NCBI GenBank assembly: GCA_964440605.1
Contig: CAYTSW010000002.1
Span: 1 to 64,000, forward strand
From: CAYTSW01 sp964440605
GTDB taxonomy: Bacteria; Planctomycetota; Phycisphaerae; Phycisphaerales; UBA1924
Length of the DNA: 64,000 nt
Reading direction: 5' to 3'
How positions within the stretch are numbered: the first letter of the stretch is position 1; every line of letters starts with the position of its first letter. This document shows, piece by piece, positions 1-10,120 of the stretch. Made by a program: the position numbers and the translations under genes. The notes under the pieces were generated by a model, which had not been told where the DNA came from, did no database searches, and was given only the letters and a program-made list of their open reading frames with translations.

Positions 1-312
1 ACGGCCGAATCGCTTCAGCGGCTCGACTGCTCCGTGCACGATGCGGCTGCCGTCGCCGAAACACTCGAGCCTTGGCGCGAGGTGTTCTTCACGGCCGAAG
101 CCGATGACACGCCGACGCTCCCGGAGCCGTTGCAGCGGGTGGTCGACGGCTTCCGCTGCGGCCTGACGCAGGATCTGGCCAAGATGGCCAGCGCCATGCA
201 GCTCATCGCCAGCGGCGCCCCGACGCGCTTCAAGCCCGGTGCCGACGGCGCGGGCGAGATCGTCATCAAGACAGCCGCCCCCTCAGAGGCCGGTGCGCGC
301 ACCGCCTCCTGA
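1..312 (+). CDS. 3' end of an unidentified protein (partial)
   Basis: An open frame enters from the left edge and ends at a TGA at 310-312, giving the last 103 residues of a protein whose start lies outside the window. The visible part is mostly helical in character and ends in a low-complexity Ala/Ser/Gly-rich tail that is probably disordered. No motif or family was recognised. It converges on hppA. The opposite strand is also open here, so coding on this strand is likely rather than proven. Confidence 0.4.
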   Translation, partial: TAESLQRLDCSVHDAAAVAETLEPWREVFFTAEADDTPTLPEPLQRVVDGFRCGLTQDLAKMASAMQLIASGAPTRFKPGADGAGEIVIKTAAPSEAGARTAS

Positions 313-334
313 ATTACCTGAGAGCCGCCCATGA

Positions 335-358
335 AAACGGCCCCGGCGATGTGCCGGG
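335..358 (-). terminator. Probable terminator of hppA
   Basis: A perfect 6-bp GC stem (CCCGGC/GCCGGG) with a 5-base loop lies at 342-358. On the minus strand it is followed a few bases later by GTTTTC. It sits about 35 bp beyond the hppA stop codon. The T-run is short, so strength is uncertain. Confidence 0.45.
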
Positions 359-393
359 ACCGTGTCATGGCGCTTGGATGCGTCAGGCTCTGA

Positions 394-3099
<2,706 letters not shown>

Positions 3100-3340
3100 G
3101 GCTTCAACTCCTCCGCGTCGCCGCGGCCCTCGAGGTTCGTGTCAATCCGCGCCGTCGCCCGTTCGGTAAGCGATCACTCACTTCGGCGGTACAAAGATCC
3201 CGCAACCGCCCTCGCGATCACGGCATGTGTTTACGCCCCCCGGACCCGCGCCCCTCCCCAACGACCTATGACGTCGCCCCCTCCTCACTCCTTCCGCCAC
3301 GCCCGGTGACCCACCGTAACACGCTTGGCGAAGACGACAC

Positions 3341-3365
3341 GGGGCCGCTCACTTCGAGCGACCCC
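3341..3365 (-). terminator. Hairpin downstream of rpsU
   Basis: A 10-bp stem with one mismatch (GGGGCCGCTC/GAGCGACCCC) and a 5-base loop lies 15 bp beyond the rpsU stop. No strong T-run follows on the minus strand, so this may be a weak terminator or a 3'-end stabilising hairpin. Confidence 0.4.
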
Positions 3366-3380
3366 GCATGGTGTTTGGGC

Positions 3381-3572
3381 TCAGCGACCGGCCCGGCTCA
3401 CGACACGCTTATCGCTCTTGCGGCGAGCGCGGCGACGACGCTCCGAAGGCTTCTCGTAGTACTGCTTGCGCTTGATGTCCTTGGTCAGGCCTTCCTTCTC
3501 GCACAGCTTCTTGAACCGGCGCATCATCTGATCGACCGATTCGCCGCCGCGAGCTTTGATCCGAATCGCCAT
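3381..3572 (-). CDS. rpsU: Small ribosomal subunit protein bS21
   Basis: A 63-residue, very basic protein matching bS21: it opens MAIRIKARGGESVDQ, continues with the helical segment MMRRFKKLCEKEG, and ends in an Arg/Lys-rich tail. bS21 sits on the 30S platform near the anti-Shine-Dalgarno helix and helps initiation. The start at 3572 is preferred over an upstream in-frame Met because it matches the family N-terminus and has AAGGA about 11 bases upstream. It is divergent from the NYN nuclease gene and stands alone. Confidence 0.95.
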   Translation of the reverse strand: MAIRIKARGGESVDQMMRRFKKLCEKEGLTKDIKRKQYYEKPSERRRRARRKSDKRVVSRAGR

Positions 3573-3779
3573 GAGGTGCTCTATCCTTGGTCGAGACCCG
3601 AATCGCACCGGGCGCGATCACGCGCCTCGCCCGGGCCATGTACGGGTGAAGTTCGTTCCTCTGGAGAGGCAGAGTATCCCCACGATCGCTGACTAAAGCA
3701 ACCCGGTCGCCCCGGCATTTGGCTCGCGTCGACCGTCTCACGAACCGCGCTGATCCGTTCGCACTCTGTTTGGAACTGC

Positions 3780-4388
3780 ATGCCGCTCCTCGTCGATACC
3801 TACAACGTCATCCACGTCTGGCGCAACGCTCCGCTCGAGGAGGATGGTCGTGACGTCGCGGCGCTCGCCGAACTGGTCGCCCGATCGCGCTTCGGCGGCG
3901 AGAAGGCCACCCTCGTCTGCGACGGCCTGCCGCCGGGCGGCTCCGAGGCACGCCACACCTATAGCATCGACGGCGTGACCATCCGCTACGCCGGCGCCGG
4001 CAACGAGGCCGACGACGTCATCGAGCGGCTCATCCAGCGGGATACCGCGCCCAGGCGTCTTACCGTCGCCAGTTCCGACCGGCGCGTGCAGCGGGCGGCC
4101 CGCCGACGCGGGGCGGTCGTGCTGGCCAGCCCGGCGTTCATCTCGGTCTGCAACGAGGACCTTGCTGCAAGTCAAGACGCCGCCCCGAACTCGGAGCACG
4201 CCAAGGCCACGCAGGAGTTGTCCGACGCCCAGGTGGACCAGTGGCTCAAGGCGTTCGGGTTCCAGCACACCCGCGATCGTGGAAGCGCGAAGCCATCAGG
4301 GAAGCCGGGCGGCGAGAGTCGACCGGAGCCGCCCGCCGACGACCCGTTGGACATGTCCCACTTTCTCGATGACGTCGAGCCTCTGTGA
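3780..4388 (+). CDS. NYN-domain ribonuclease, YacP/Rae1-like
   Basis: A 202-residue protein with a PIN-like NYN fold of the YacP (DUF901) group. Acidic residues expected at the metal site are visible: Asp6 in LLVDTYNVIH, Asp78/Asp79 in GNEADDVIERL, and Asp100 in VASSDRRVQRAARRRGA. Bacillus Rae1, in this group, is a ribosome-associated mRNA endonuclease. Residues from about 125 to the end form a polar, probably disordered tail. Its location 60 bp before rsfS and next to rpsU fits a job at the ribosome, but that is inference. Confidence 0.75.
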   Translation: MPLLVDTYNVIHVWRNAPLEEDGRDVAALAELVARSRFGGEKATLVCDGLPPGGSEARHTYSIDGVTIRYAGAGNEADDVIERLIQRDTAPRRLTVASSDRRVQRAARRRGAVVLASPAFISVCNEDLAASQDAAPNSEHAKATQELSDAQVDQWLKAFGFQHTRDRGSAKPSGKPGGESRPEPPADDPLDMSHFLDDVEPL

Positions 4389-4448
4389 ACCCCGACCCCG
4401 GTGGAGTGGTGGCCCCGGGCGTCGCGCGTCTCTACTGTGACGGTCCGC

Positions 4449-5003
4449 ATGACCCCCGCCCCACACCCCGACAACCGCGACGAGTCCCTGCGTGTAACGC
4501 GCTCGGCCCAAGCCGCGGCGAACGACGAGCACGCGCCGGGCCACTCCCGCACCAGCCCCGAGCAGCAGGCCGAGGCGCTCGAGTTCGCGCGTGAGGTGGC
4601 TCAACTGCTTTACGACGACCGCTGCGAGGATGTCCTCGTCCTCGACCTGCGGGGCCACTCCCAGGTGACGGACTTCTTCGTCGTCGCCTCGGGCACGAGC
4701 CAGCGGCAGATGCGCTCCGCCGGCCTCCACGCCGAGGAACTCGCCAAAGGCGCGAACGTCGCCGTCACGCGCACCAACCTGTCCGACCGCGACGCCGACT
4801 GGTTCATCATCGACGCCGTCGACGTTGTCGTGCATCTCTTCGAGCCCGAAACGCGGCTCTTCTACGACATCGAGATGCTCTGGGGTGACGCCAAACGCGT
4901 CGACTGGCGCCGGCCCGATCAGAAGAAGGACGTCGGCATCGAGGGCGATCGCAACCGCGCGGGCATCTCGCCCGACGACGTGCTGCCGGACGAGGACGAG
5001 TAG
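4449..5003 (+). CDS. rsfS: Ribosomal silencing factor RsfS
   Basis: A 184-residue member of the RsfS/Iojap/DUF143 family, which binds uL14 on the 50S subunit and blocks subunit joining when growth slows. The core (about residues 40-140) has the family signatures VLDLRGHSQVTDFFVVASG and DWFIIDAVDVVVHLF, followed by YDIEMLWGDAKRVDW. About 35 N-terminal residues and an acidic C-terminal tail of ~30 residues flank the core. The ATG at 4449 is chosen; an in-frame start at 4401 would overlap the region just behind the preceding gene and adds unconserved residues. Confidence 0.9.
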   Translation: MTPAPHPDNRDESLRVTRSAQAAANDEHAPGHSRTSPEQQAEALEFAREVAQLLYDDRCEDVLVLDLRGHSQVTDFFVVASGTSQRQMRSAGLHAEELAKGANVAVTRTNLSDRDADWFIIDAVDVVVHLFEPETRLFYDIEMLWGDAKRVDWRRPDQKKDVGIEGDRNRAGISPDDVLPDEDE

Positions 5004-5055
5004 TCCGCACGCGCTCTCTCGCCCATCGGCGCGGCAGCACTCCTAAACTGCGCCC

Positions 5056-6828
5056 ATGTCGCGAGGCCTCTCTCTCGCCAACAAGTGTCAACTGCTCTTC
5101 GGCCTAGCGGTGGTGCTGATCATCACCGCGGTTCTCGTCGTGCCCTGGATGCAGAGCCGCACCAGCGTCGATCAGAGCCAGCTTGAGAACTCGCGCCAGA
5201 TCGCGCGCCTGTACGCGAGCAACATGATCGTCGACCCGCGGTGGGCCAGCCTCGTCCAGACGCCCGAGCAGCAGCGGCGCCTCGAGCGTGACCTCGTCAT
5301 CGTCTACTACGAGCCCGAAGAATGGGCGACCCGCCCGCGGCCCAACGAGTTCGAGGAGCGGGCCGCCAGGGCGTTCGAGACCGAAGCAACGCGAACCGAG
5401 TTCTTCGAGTCCGTCGCCGAATCGGCCGCGACACCGATCCTGTCGCCCGACGAGACCCCCGCGAGCGCGACCCTCGGCGCCGACGACGTGGACGAGGACG
5501 CGCCCGAGAGCGGTAACCGTGTCGAAGCGCCGGGCACCGACGCACCGTCGATGGCACAGGAGCGCGTGCCCCTGGCGCGGCAGTACCGATACGCCGCACG
5601 CCTGCAGACGCCCGAGGGTGAGGACCAGGGCGTGCTGATCGTCCGGCGCCGGTCGGAGGTCGCCGCGGGGCAGGTATTCGTCAACCGCGTGTACCTCATC
5701 CTCGCCGGCTTCGGCGGCATTCTCTTCGCCATCCTCGTCTTCTACTTCATCGTCACCCGGCTCATCCTCCAGCCCGTGCGCACGCTCAAGGCGACGGCCG
5801 ACACCGTCCGCGCCGGGAACCTTCATGTCCGCTCGGAGATCCGCACAGGCGACGAGTTCGAGCAGCTCGCCGACGCCTTCAACGACATGCTCACCGCGAT
5901 CGCGGCTCAGCAGAGCCAGTTGCGTTCGGTCAACCGCTCGCTCGACCTCAAGCTCACCGAGCTCGCCGAGCGGAACGTCAGCCTCTACGAAGCGGCGCGT
6001 GTCAAGGGCGAGTTCCTGGCCAATGTTTCGCACGAGCTGCGCACGCCGCTGAACTCGATCATCGGCTTCGCCGAGATCCTCCAGGAGATCGCCGAACGCG
6101 ACCTAGAGCAAGACGCGTCGCCTCCCGACCACAACTCGCTGCTCCGTCGAAAGCGTTACCTCGAGAACATTGTCGGAGCCGGGCGCACGCTGCTGGAGAT
6201 GATCGAGGAGCTGCTGACGATGGCGCGCATCGAGGCTGGCAACATCGAGCTGCACGTCGCGCCGATGAACGTTGCCGAGACATGCGAGGGCCTGCTCGCG
6301 CTCATCAGGCCACTCGCCGAACGCAAGAACCTCGACCTCGATCTGCGCCTCCCGACCTCCGGATCGCCGCTCCCGATGGTGCACACCGACGCCAAGAAGC
6401 TGCAACAGATCGTCTTCAACTTCCTCTCCAACGCCGTGAAGTTCACGCCCGAGGGCGGGCGTGTCATGTTGCGGGCCGACCTCCCGACCGACGCCTCGGG
6501 AGAGCAACGCCTGCGTCTGTCGGTGATCGACACCGGGCCGGGCATCCCGCGCGACAAGCATCACCTGGTCTTTCAGAAGTTTTCCCAGCTCGACGCCTCG
6601 CACACGAAGCGTCACCAGGGTACGGGCCTGGGTCTGGCGATCGCTGAAGAGTTCGCCGAGATGCTCCGGGGCGAGGTCGTGCTCGACTCGGATGCCGGTC
6701 GCGGCGCGATGTTCAGCGTGGTGATCCCGCTCACGATCGAGCCCCCGCCTCCGGCCGAGCCAGAGCGACCAGCTCCGAACGCCGCGAGTCAGCAGAGCCT
6801 GCCCCCGGCGCCCACGGCGTTCTCGTGA
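5056..6828 (+). CDS. Membrane sensor histidine kinase (HAMP type)
   Basis: A 590-residue sensor kinase. Order: N-terminal membrane helix (about 10-31), a ~180-residue periplasmic domain rich in acidic residues, a second helix (about 214-236), HAMP linker, a coiled segment, HisKA with His326 in NVSHELRTPLNSIIGF, and an ATPase domain with the N box FNFLSNAVKFTPEGG and G boxes VIDTGPGIP and GTGLGLAI. The C-terminus is Pro-rich. No response regulator is adjacent, so its partner is unknown. Its last 40 bases overlap the convergent yraN gene. The periplasmic ligand cannot be named. Confidence 0.9.
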   Translation: MSRGLSLANKCQLLFGLAVVLIITAVLVVPWMQSRTSVDQSQLENSRQIARLYASNMIVDPRWASLVQTPEQQRRLERDLVIVYYEPEEWATRPRPNEFEERAARAFETEATRTEFFESVAESAATPILSPDETPASATLGADDVDEDAPESGNRVEAPGTDAPSMAQERVPLARQYRYAARLQTPEGEDQGVLIVRRRSEVAAGQVFVNRVYLILAGFGGILFAILVFYFIVTRLILQPVRTLKATADTVRAGNLHVRSEIRTGDEFEQLADAFNDMLTAIAAQQSQLRSVNRSLDLKLTELAERNVSLYEAARVKGEFLANVSHELRTPLNSIIGFAEILQEIAERDLEQDASPPDHNSLLRRKRYLENIVGAGRTLLEMIEELLTMARIEAGNIELHVAPMNVAETCEGLLALIRPLAERKNLDLDLRLPTSGSPLPMVHTDAKKLQQIVFNFLSNAVKFTPEGGRVMLRADLPTDASGEQRLRLSVIDTGPGIPRDKHHLVFQKFSQLDASHTKRHQGTGLGLAIAEEFAEMLRGEVVLDSDAGRGAMFSVVIPLTIEPPPPAEPERPAPNAASQQSLPPAPTAFS

Positions 6829-7205
6829 TGCCGCACGTCAACGCGGCCTTGCTCGTCGCGCTCGACCGCCACGACGTCGATGCGCACGGGCCCGGCCCAT
6901 CGGCGTCGACGCGTCTCGATCTCCGCCAGCTTCGCCAGTCGACTCCGCTTGGTGCTCGTGAGCGCATCCTCGGGCCGGTACGACCGGTCTCGCTGCGATC
7001 GCCTCGCCTTGACTTCGATGATCACCAGTGTGCGGCGATCCGGCGCTTCGCAGACCAGATCGACCTCGCCCAGCGACGACCGCACGTTACGGCCCAGCAC
7101 GCGGTAGCCCGTGCGGCGCAGCCGCGTCCTTGCAACGCGCTCCCCCCACCGCCCGCTGACCTCGCCTCTCCCGACGCGGGCGAGTCGGCGCAGAGCCCCG
7201 ATCAT
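6789..7205 (-). CDS. yraN: YraN-family (UPF0102) putative endonuclease
   Basis: A 138-residue UPF0102 protein. It has the restriction-endonuclease-like core: GRWGERVARTRLRRTGYRVL, then NVRSSLGEVDLVCEA with the conserved Glu-x-Asp, and LVIIEVKARRS with the conserved Glu-x-Lys. Such proteins are predicted nucleases of unclear role, often encoded near rnhB or genes of RNA or cell-envelope processing. Its ATG overlaps the stop of the preceding parvulin-like gene by 4 bases (ATGA), so the two are probably translationally coupled. Confidence 0.85.
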   Translation of the reverse strand: MIGALRRLARVGRGEVSGRWGERVARTRLRRTGYRVLGRNVRSSLGEVDLVCEAPDRRTLVIIEVKARRSQRDRSYRPEDALTSTKRSRLAKLAEIETRRRRWAGPVRIDVVAVERDEQGRVDVRHHENAVGAGGRLC

Positions 7206-8461
7206 CCCTCGTCGCTCGCGCGCGTCTGGATGTAGAACCGCTCGGTCGCGTACTCCACGAGGCGTCGGACCATCACCTCGAGCTCGGTGACGTTCGATCG
7301 GGCGAGCAGGCGCGAGAAGTACCGCGACTCTTCCTCCTGAAGCCGGATCGTCCGCAACTCTTCCTCGATCTCGTTCTGCACCTCGTAGAGCGACTGGCCT
7401 TCACGCCGCTCGATCTCCACCAGCTGTACAAAGTACGCCCGCGAACCGACGTCCACGCGCGGCGTCCATTGACCCGGCTGGAGCGTCCGCACCGCCTCAT
7501 TGAGCGCTTCGGGACCGAAGATCGTCGTCTGCGCCAGCGAGCCTTCCTCCAGGGTCACTTCCTGCTCGCGGGCGAGCCGCGCGAGCGTTTCGGGCAGCGG
7601 CCCGCCGGCGATCAGGGCCTCCTCGATGACGTCGATCTGCCCCGCCCGCTCGTTGGGGATGGCGACGGTCCGCAGCCTCGCGATCGGCGCGGGGCGGTAT
7701 CGGTCGATGTTCTGGCGATAGAAGAGCTCAACATCGCGCGAGCTCACCTGCACGCGGTTCGCGAAGGCCTCGCGGAGCTGAGCGATGATGAACTGGCGCT
7801 CGGCCTCTCGCCGAACGGCTCCCTCCAGCGTGATGCCCTCCTGGGCGAGCAGTCGCCGGTTGGCCTCCTGCTCGCTTCCCTGCGCCTCACGGATGAAGCC
7901 CTCGCGGATGTCCTCGACGAAGGCAAGCACGCCGGCCTGCTGCTCGGGCTTCAGGCTCGCGCGAAACTCGGCGAGCAGCAGCTCGTCACGCATCCGGTCG
8001 TACAGCCGACGAGCGGTGTACTCCTGGACGTTGCTCGCCCACTCACGCGGGTCGAACTGGAGAGCTTCGGCCTTGAAGCGGGCCTCGGCTTCCTCGTAGA
8101 AGGCCCCCGCGAAGACCGGCTTGCCGTTGATCTGCCCGACCACGGTGTCCACCACCAGAGGCTGGTCGCGCACGCTGGCGGGCAGCGCGCGCCCAGCGGG
8201 CTCCGCCCTCCCGATCGTTGCCGACGTAGCGCCGCCATCGTCCGGCACCCGCACGACCTGCGGCGGCGCTGCGGCAATGGGCTCGGGAGCCGGTGCCTGG
8301 GCGTCGGCAAAGGCTTCGGGCTGGATGGTCTCGGCGTCGCGTGACGAGCGCTCCGAGGTGCTGGAGCACCCCACGGTGATCGCCGCGATCGCGCTCAACG
8401 TCGCACACAGCGACCACCAGGCTCCGTCACGACGGACACTCTGTCGGAGAACTGGGGTCAT
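7202..8461 (-). CDS. Lipoprotein with SurA/parvulin-like peptidyl-prolyl isomerase fold
   Basis: A 419-residue predicted lipoprotein: a short basic N-terminus, a hydrophobic stretch, then Cys32 in a lipobox-like AAITVGCSS. Next is a disordered Pro/Ala/Glu linker to about residue 105. The segment VVGQINGKPVFAGAFYEEAE is the usual opening of SurA/PrsA-type chaperones, followed by a helical region and a C-terminal parvulin-like part (IARLRTVAIPNE, then the late GQWTPRVDVGSRAYFVQLVE). The core parvulin catalytic residues are not clearly recognisable, so it may act as a chaperone rather than an isomerase. Start chosen at 8461 because GGGGAGG lies 5 bases upstream and a signal sequence follows. Confidence 0.75.
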   Translation of the reverse strand: MTPVLRQSVRRDGAWWSLCATLSAIAAITVGCSSTSERSSRDAETIQPEAFADAQAPAPEPIAAAPPQVVRVPDDGGATSATIGRAEPAGRALPASVRDQPLVVDTVVGQINGKPVFAGAFYEEAEARFKAEALQFDPREWASNVQEYTARRLYDRMRDELLLAEFRASLKPEQQAGVLAFVEDIREGFIREAQGSEQEANRRLLAQEGITLEGAVRREAERQFIIAQLREAFANRVQVSSRDVELFYRQNIDRYRPAPIARLRTVAIPNERAGQIDVIEEALIAGGPLPETLARLAREQEVTLEEGSLAQTTIFGPEALNEAVRTLQPGQWTPRVDVGSRAYFVQLVEIERREGQSLYEVQNEIEEELRTIRLQEEESRYFSRLLARSNVTELEVMVRRLVEYATERFYIQTRASDEG

Positions 8462-8669
8462 CCTGACCTCCCCGGGGTTGAATGTTCTGCCGGACCCCAC
8501 TCGAGGCCTATCGCATTGGGGGTTGATGATGCGCCGCGGCGGCATAGTAGTCGAATCGTCACGCCGCCCGCGTGAGCGATCGCTTAGACTGGAATGGACT
8601 CTGCGGGGCCGCGCGCCGCTGTGCGGCGCTTCCACCCCGCTGCGCCCAGCGAAAGTGCCAGGCACAGAT

Positions 8670-9143
8670 ATGGCCGATCAGGAACAGGACCAACCTCGGA
8701 TCATCGTTGACAGCGATTGGAAGTCGCAAGCGCAAGCCGAGAAGGAGAAGCTCGCCGCCAAGGAGACTGAGCAGGGCGGGCAGGCGCAGGAAGAGGGGGC
8801 CGGCGAACTGCCCGAGCCCAGCTTCCAGGGTCTCGTCCACATGCTCGCCATGCAGGCGATCACCTACATGGGCGGCGTTGCCGATCCGAAAACCGGCAAG
8901 GCGATCTTTGACCCGATGTACGCCCGACACGTCATCGACCTGCTCGGCGTGCTCGAAGAGAAGACCAAGAACAACCTCAGCCAAGAAGAAACCAAGGAAC
9001 TCGGCGGCATTCTTCAGGAGCTCCGCTCTCGGTATGTCGAGTTGGTCCAACTCGTCGCCAAGCAGCAGGCCCAGGGCGAAGCCGGAGCCGGCGGCGATCA
9101 GCCGCCCGGCACGCCCCCGATGGGCGGCCCGTCAATGACATAG
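8670..9143 (+). CDS. DUF1844 family protein
   Basis: A 157-residue protein of unknown function. A charged N-terminal ~50 residues, rich in Glu, Lys and Gln, leads into the DUF1844 core: FQGLVHMLAMQAITYMGG, then ARHVIDLLGVLEEKTKNNL and ETKELGGILQELRSRYVELV. The core looks like three amphipathic helices with no membrane span. A Gly/Pro-rich tail ends the protein. Divergent from the parvulin-like gene and 80 bp upstream of sdhC. No role can be assigned from sequence. Confidence 0.8.
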   Translation: MADQEQDQPRIIVDSDWKSQAQAEKEKLAAKETEQGGQAQEEGAGELPEPSFQGLVHMLAMQAITYMGGVADPKTGKAIFDPMYARHVIDLLGVLEEKTKNNLSQEETKELGGILQELRSRYVELVQLVAKQQAQGEAGAGGDQPPGTPPMGGPSMT

Positions 9144-9223
9144 CGCACGCCGATCTCCCGGTCGTCCGATAGGGTATTCAGCACGCGCAACGCTCTCGTA
9201 TACGCACAAGAGGGTTCAGCATC

Positions 9224-10120
9224 GTGGTCGAATCATTCCTGGATAAGCACGCCTTTCTCCTCAGGCGAATTCACAGCCTGCTCGGGATCGTGCCCATCGG
9301 CGTCTTCCTGCTGTTTCACCTGACGACCAACGGATCTGTGGTCTGGGGGTACGTCAACGCATCGAAGTACGAGGGCGTGCACCCGGGGGCGGCGACGTTC
9401 CAGCACGAAGTGAACTTCATCCACTCGCTGCCGGCGCTCATCCTCATGGAAGTCTTCGTCCTGTGGGTACCCATCGCCATCCACGCGATCCTCGGGGCGT
9501 ACTACGCCGCGAAGGGCCGCTCGACGCTTCATCGATACCAGTCGCAGAACAACGTCCGATATGCCCTGCAACGGATCACCGCGTGGATCGGCCTGGTCTT
9601 CATCGTCTACCACGTCGCGACGCTCCGCTGGGGCTGGGATTTCCTGATTCCCGGCGGAACGAAGTGGGACGCCGAGCACTCGGCCTCCACGCTAGCGGCG
9701 ATCTTCCGTGGCGCGTACGTCGAGGCGGGCCAGCCGGCGGTCGAAGGCACGGGCCTCACGGCTCTGGGCGTCGTCATCATCGCCGGCTACCTCATCGGGG
9801 TGTCCTCGCTGGTCTTCCACTTGGCGAACGGCTTGTGGACCGCGGCGATCACCTGGGGCCTCACGATCTCGGAAAAGGCCCAGCGGAACTGGGGATACGT
9901 CTGTGCCGCGTTGGGTGTGGGACTGATGGCGCTCGGGTGGTCCGCGGTCTTCGGATTCGCGACGCTGGACTACGAGGAAGCCCGTCAGGCCGAGCTGCGG
10001 ATCATGGAGCTTGAATCCGGGACCGATGAAGAAGGCGAACAGGATCTTGTTGAACAGGAAATGCCCGCACTGGTCGTGCCGACCGGCGCGGCTGCCGACG
10101 ATCCGCAGGAGGTGAAGTAA
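9224..10120 (+). CDS. sdhC: Succinate dehydrogenase cytochrome b subunit (SdhC, Bacillus type)
   Basis: Membrane anchor of complex II, 298 residues, with five predicted membrane helices and the histidines expected to ligate b-type haems: RIHSLLGIVPIGVFLLFHLT, NFIHSLPALILMEVF, GLVFIVYHVATLRWGWDF and LVFHLANGLW. This single-subunit pattern matches the Bacillus/epsilonproteobacterial type, where one polypeptide carries both haems and no SdhD is needed. An acidic cytoplasmic tail of ~45 residues is extra. The start is GTG at 9224 with AGAGGG about 10 bases upstream. A weak promoter-like pair (TTCAGC at 9177, TATACG at 9199) lies just before. Its stop overlaps the sdhA start (TAATG). Confidence 0.9.
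   Translation: MVESFLDKHAFLLRRIHSLLGIVPIGVFLLFHLTTNGSVVWGYVNASKYEGVHPGAATFQHEVNFIHSLPALILMEVFVLWVPIAIHAILGAYYAAKGRSTLHRYQSQNNVRYALQRITAWIGLVFIVYHVATLRWGWDFLIPGGTKWDAEHSASTLAAIFRGAYVEAGQPAVEGTGLTALGVVIIAGYLIGVSSLVFHLANGLWTAAITWGLTISEKAQRNWGYVCAALGVGLMALGWSAVFGFATLDYEEARQAELRIMELESGTDEEGEQDLVEQEMPALVVPTGAAADDPQEVK

Noticed and set aside
8608..8632. GC hairpin GCGCCGC/GCGGCGC before the DUF1844 gene
   Set aside because: Short, without T-run, and such stems are frequent in this GC-rich sequence; not enough to call a terminator or riboswitch.
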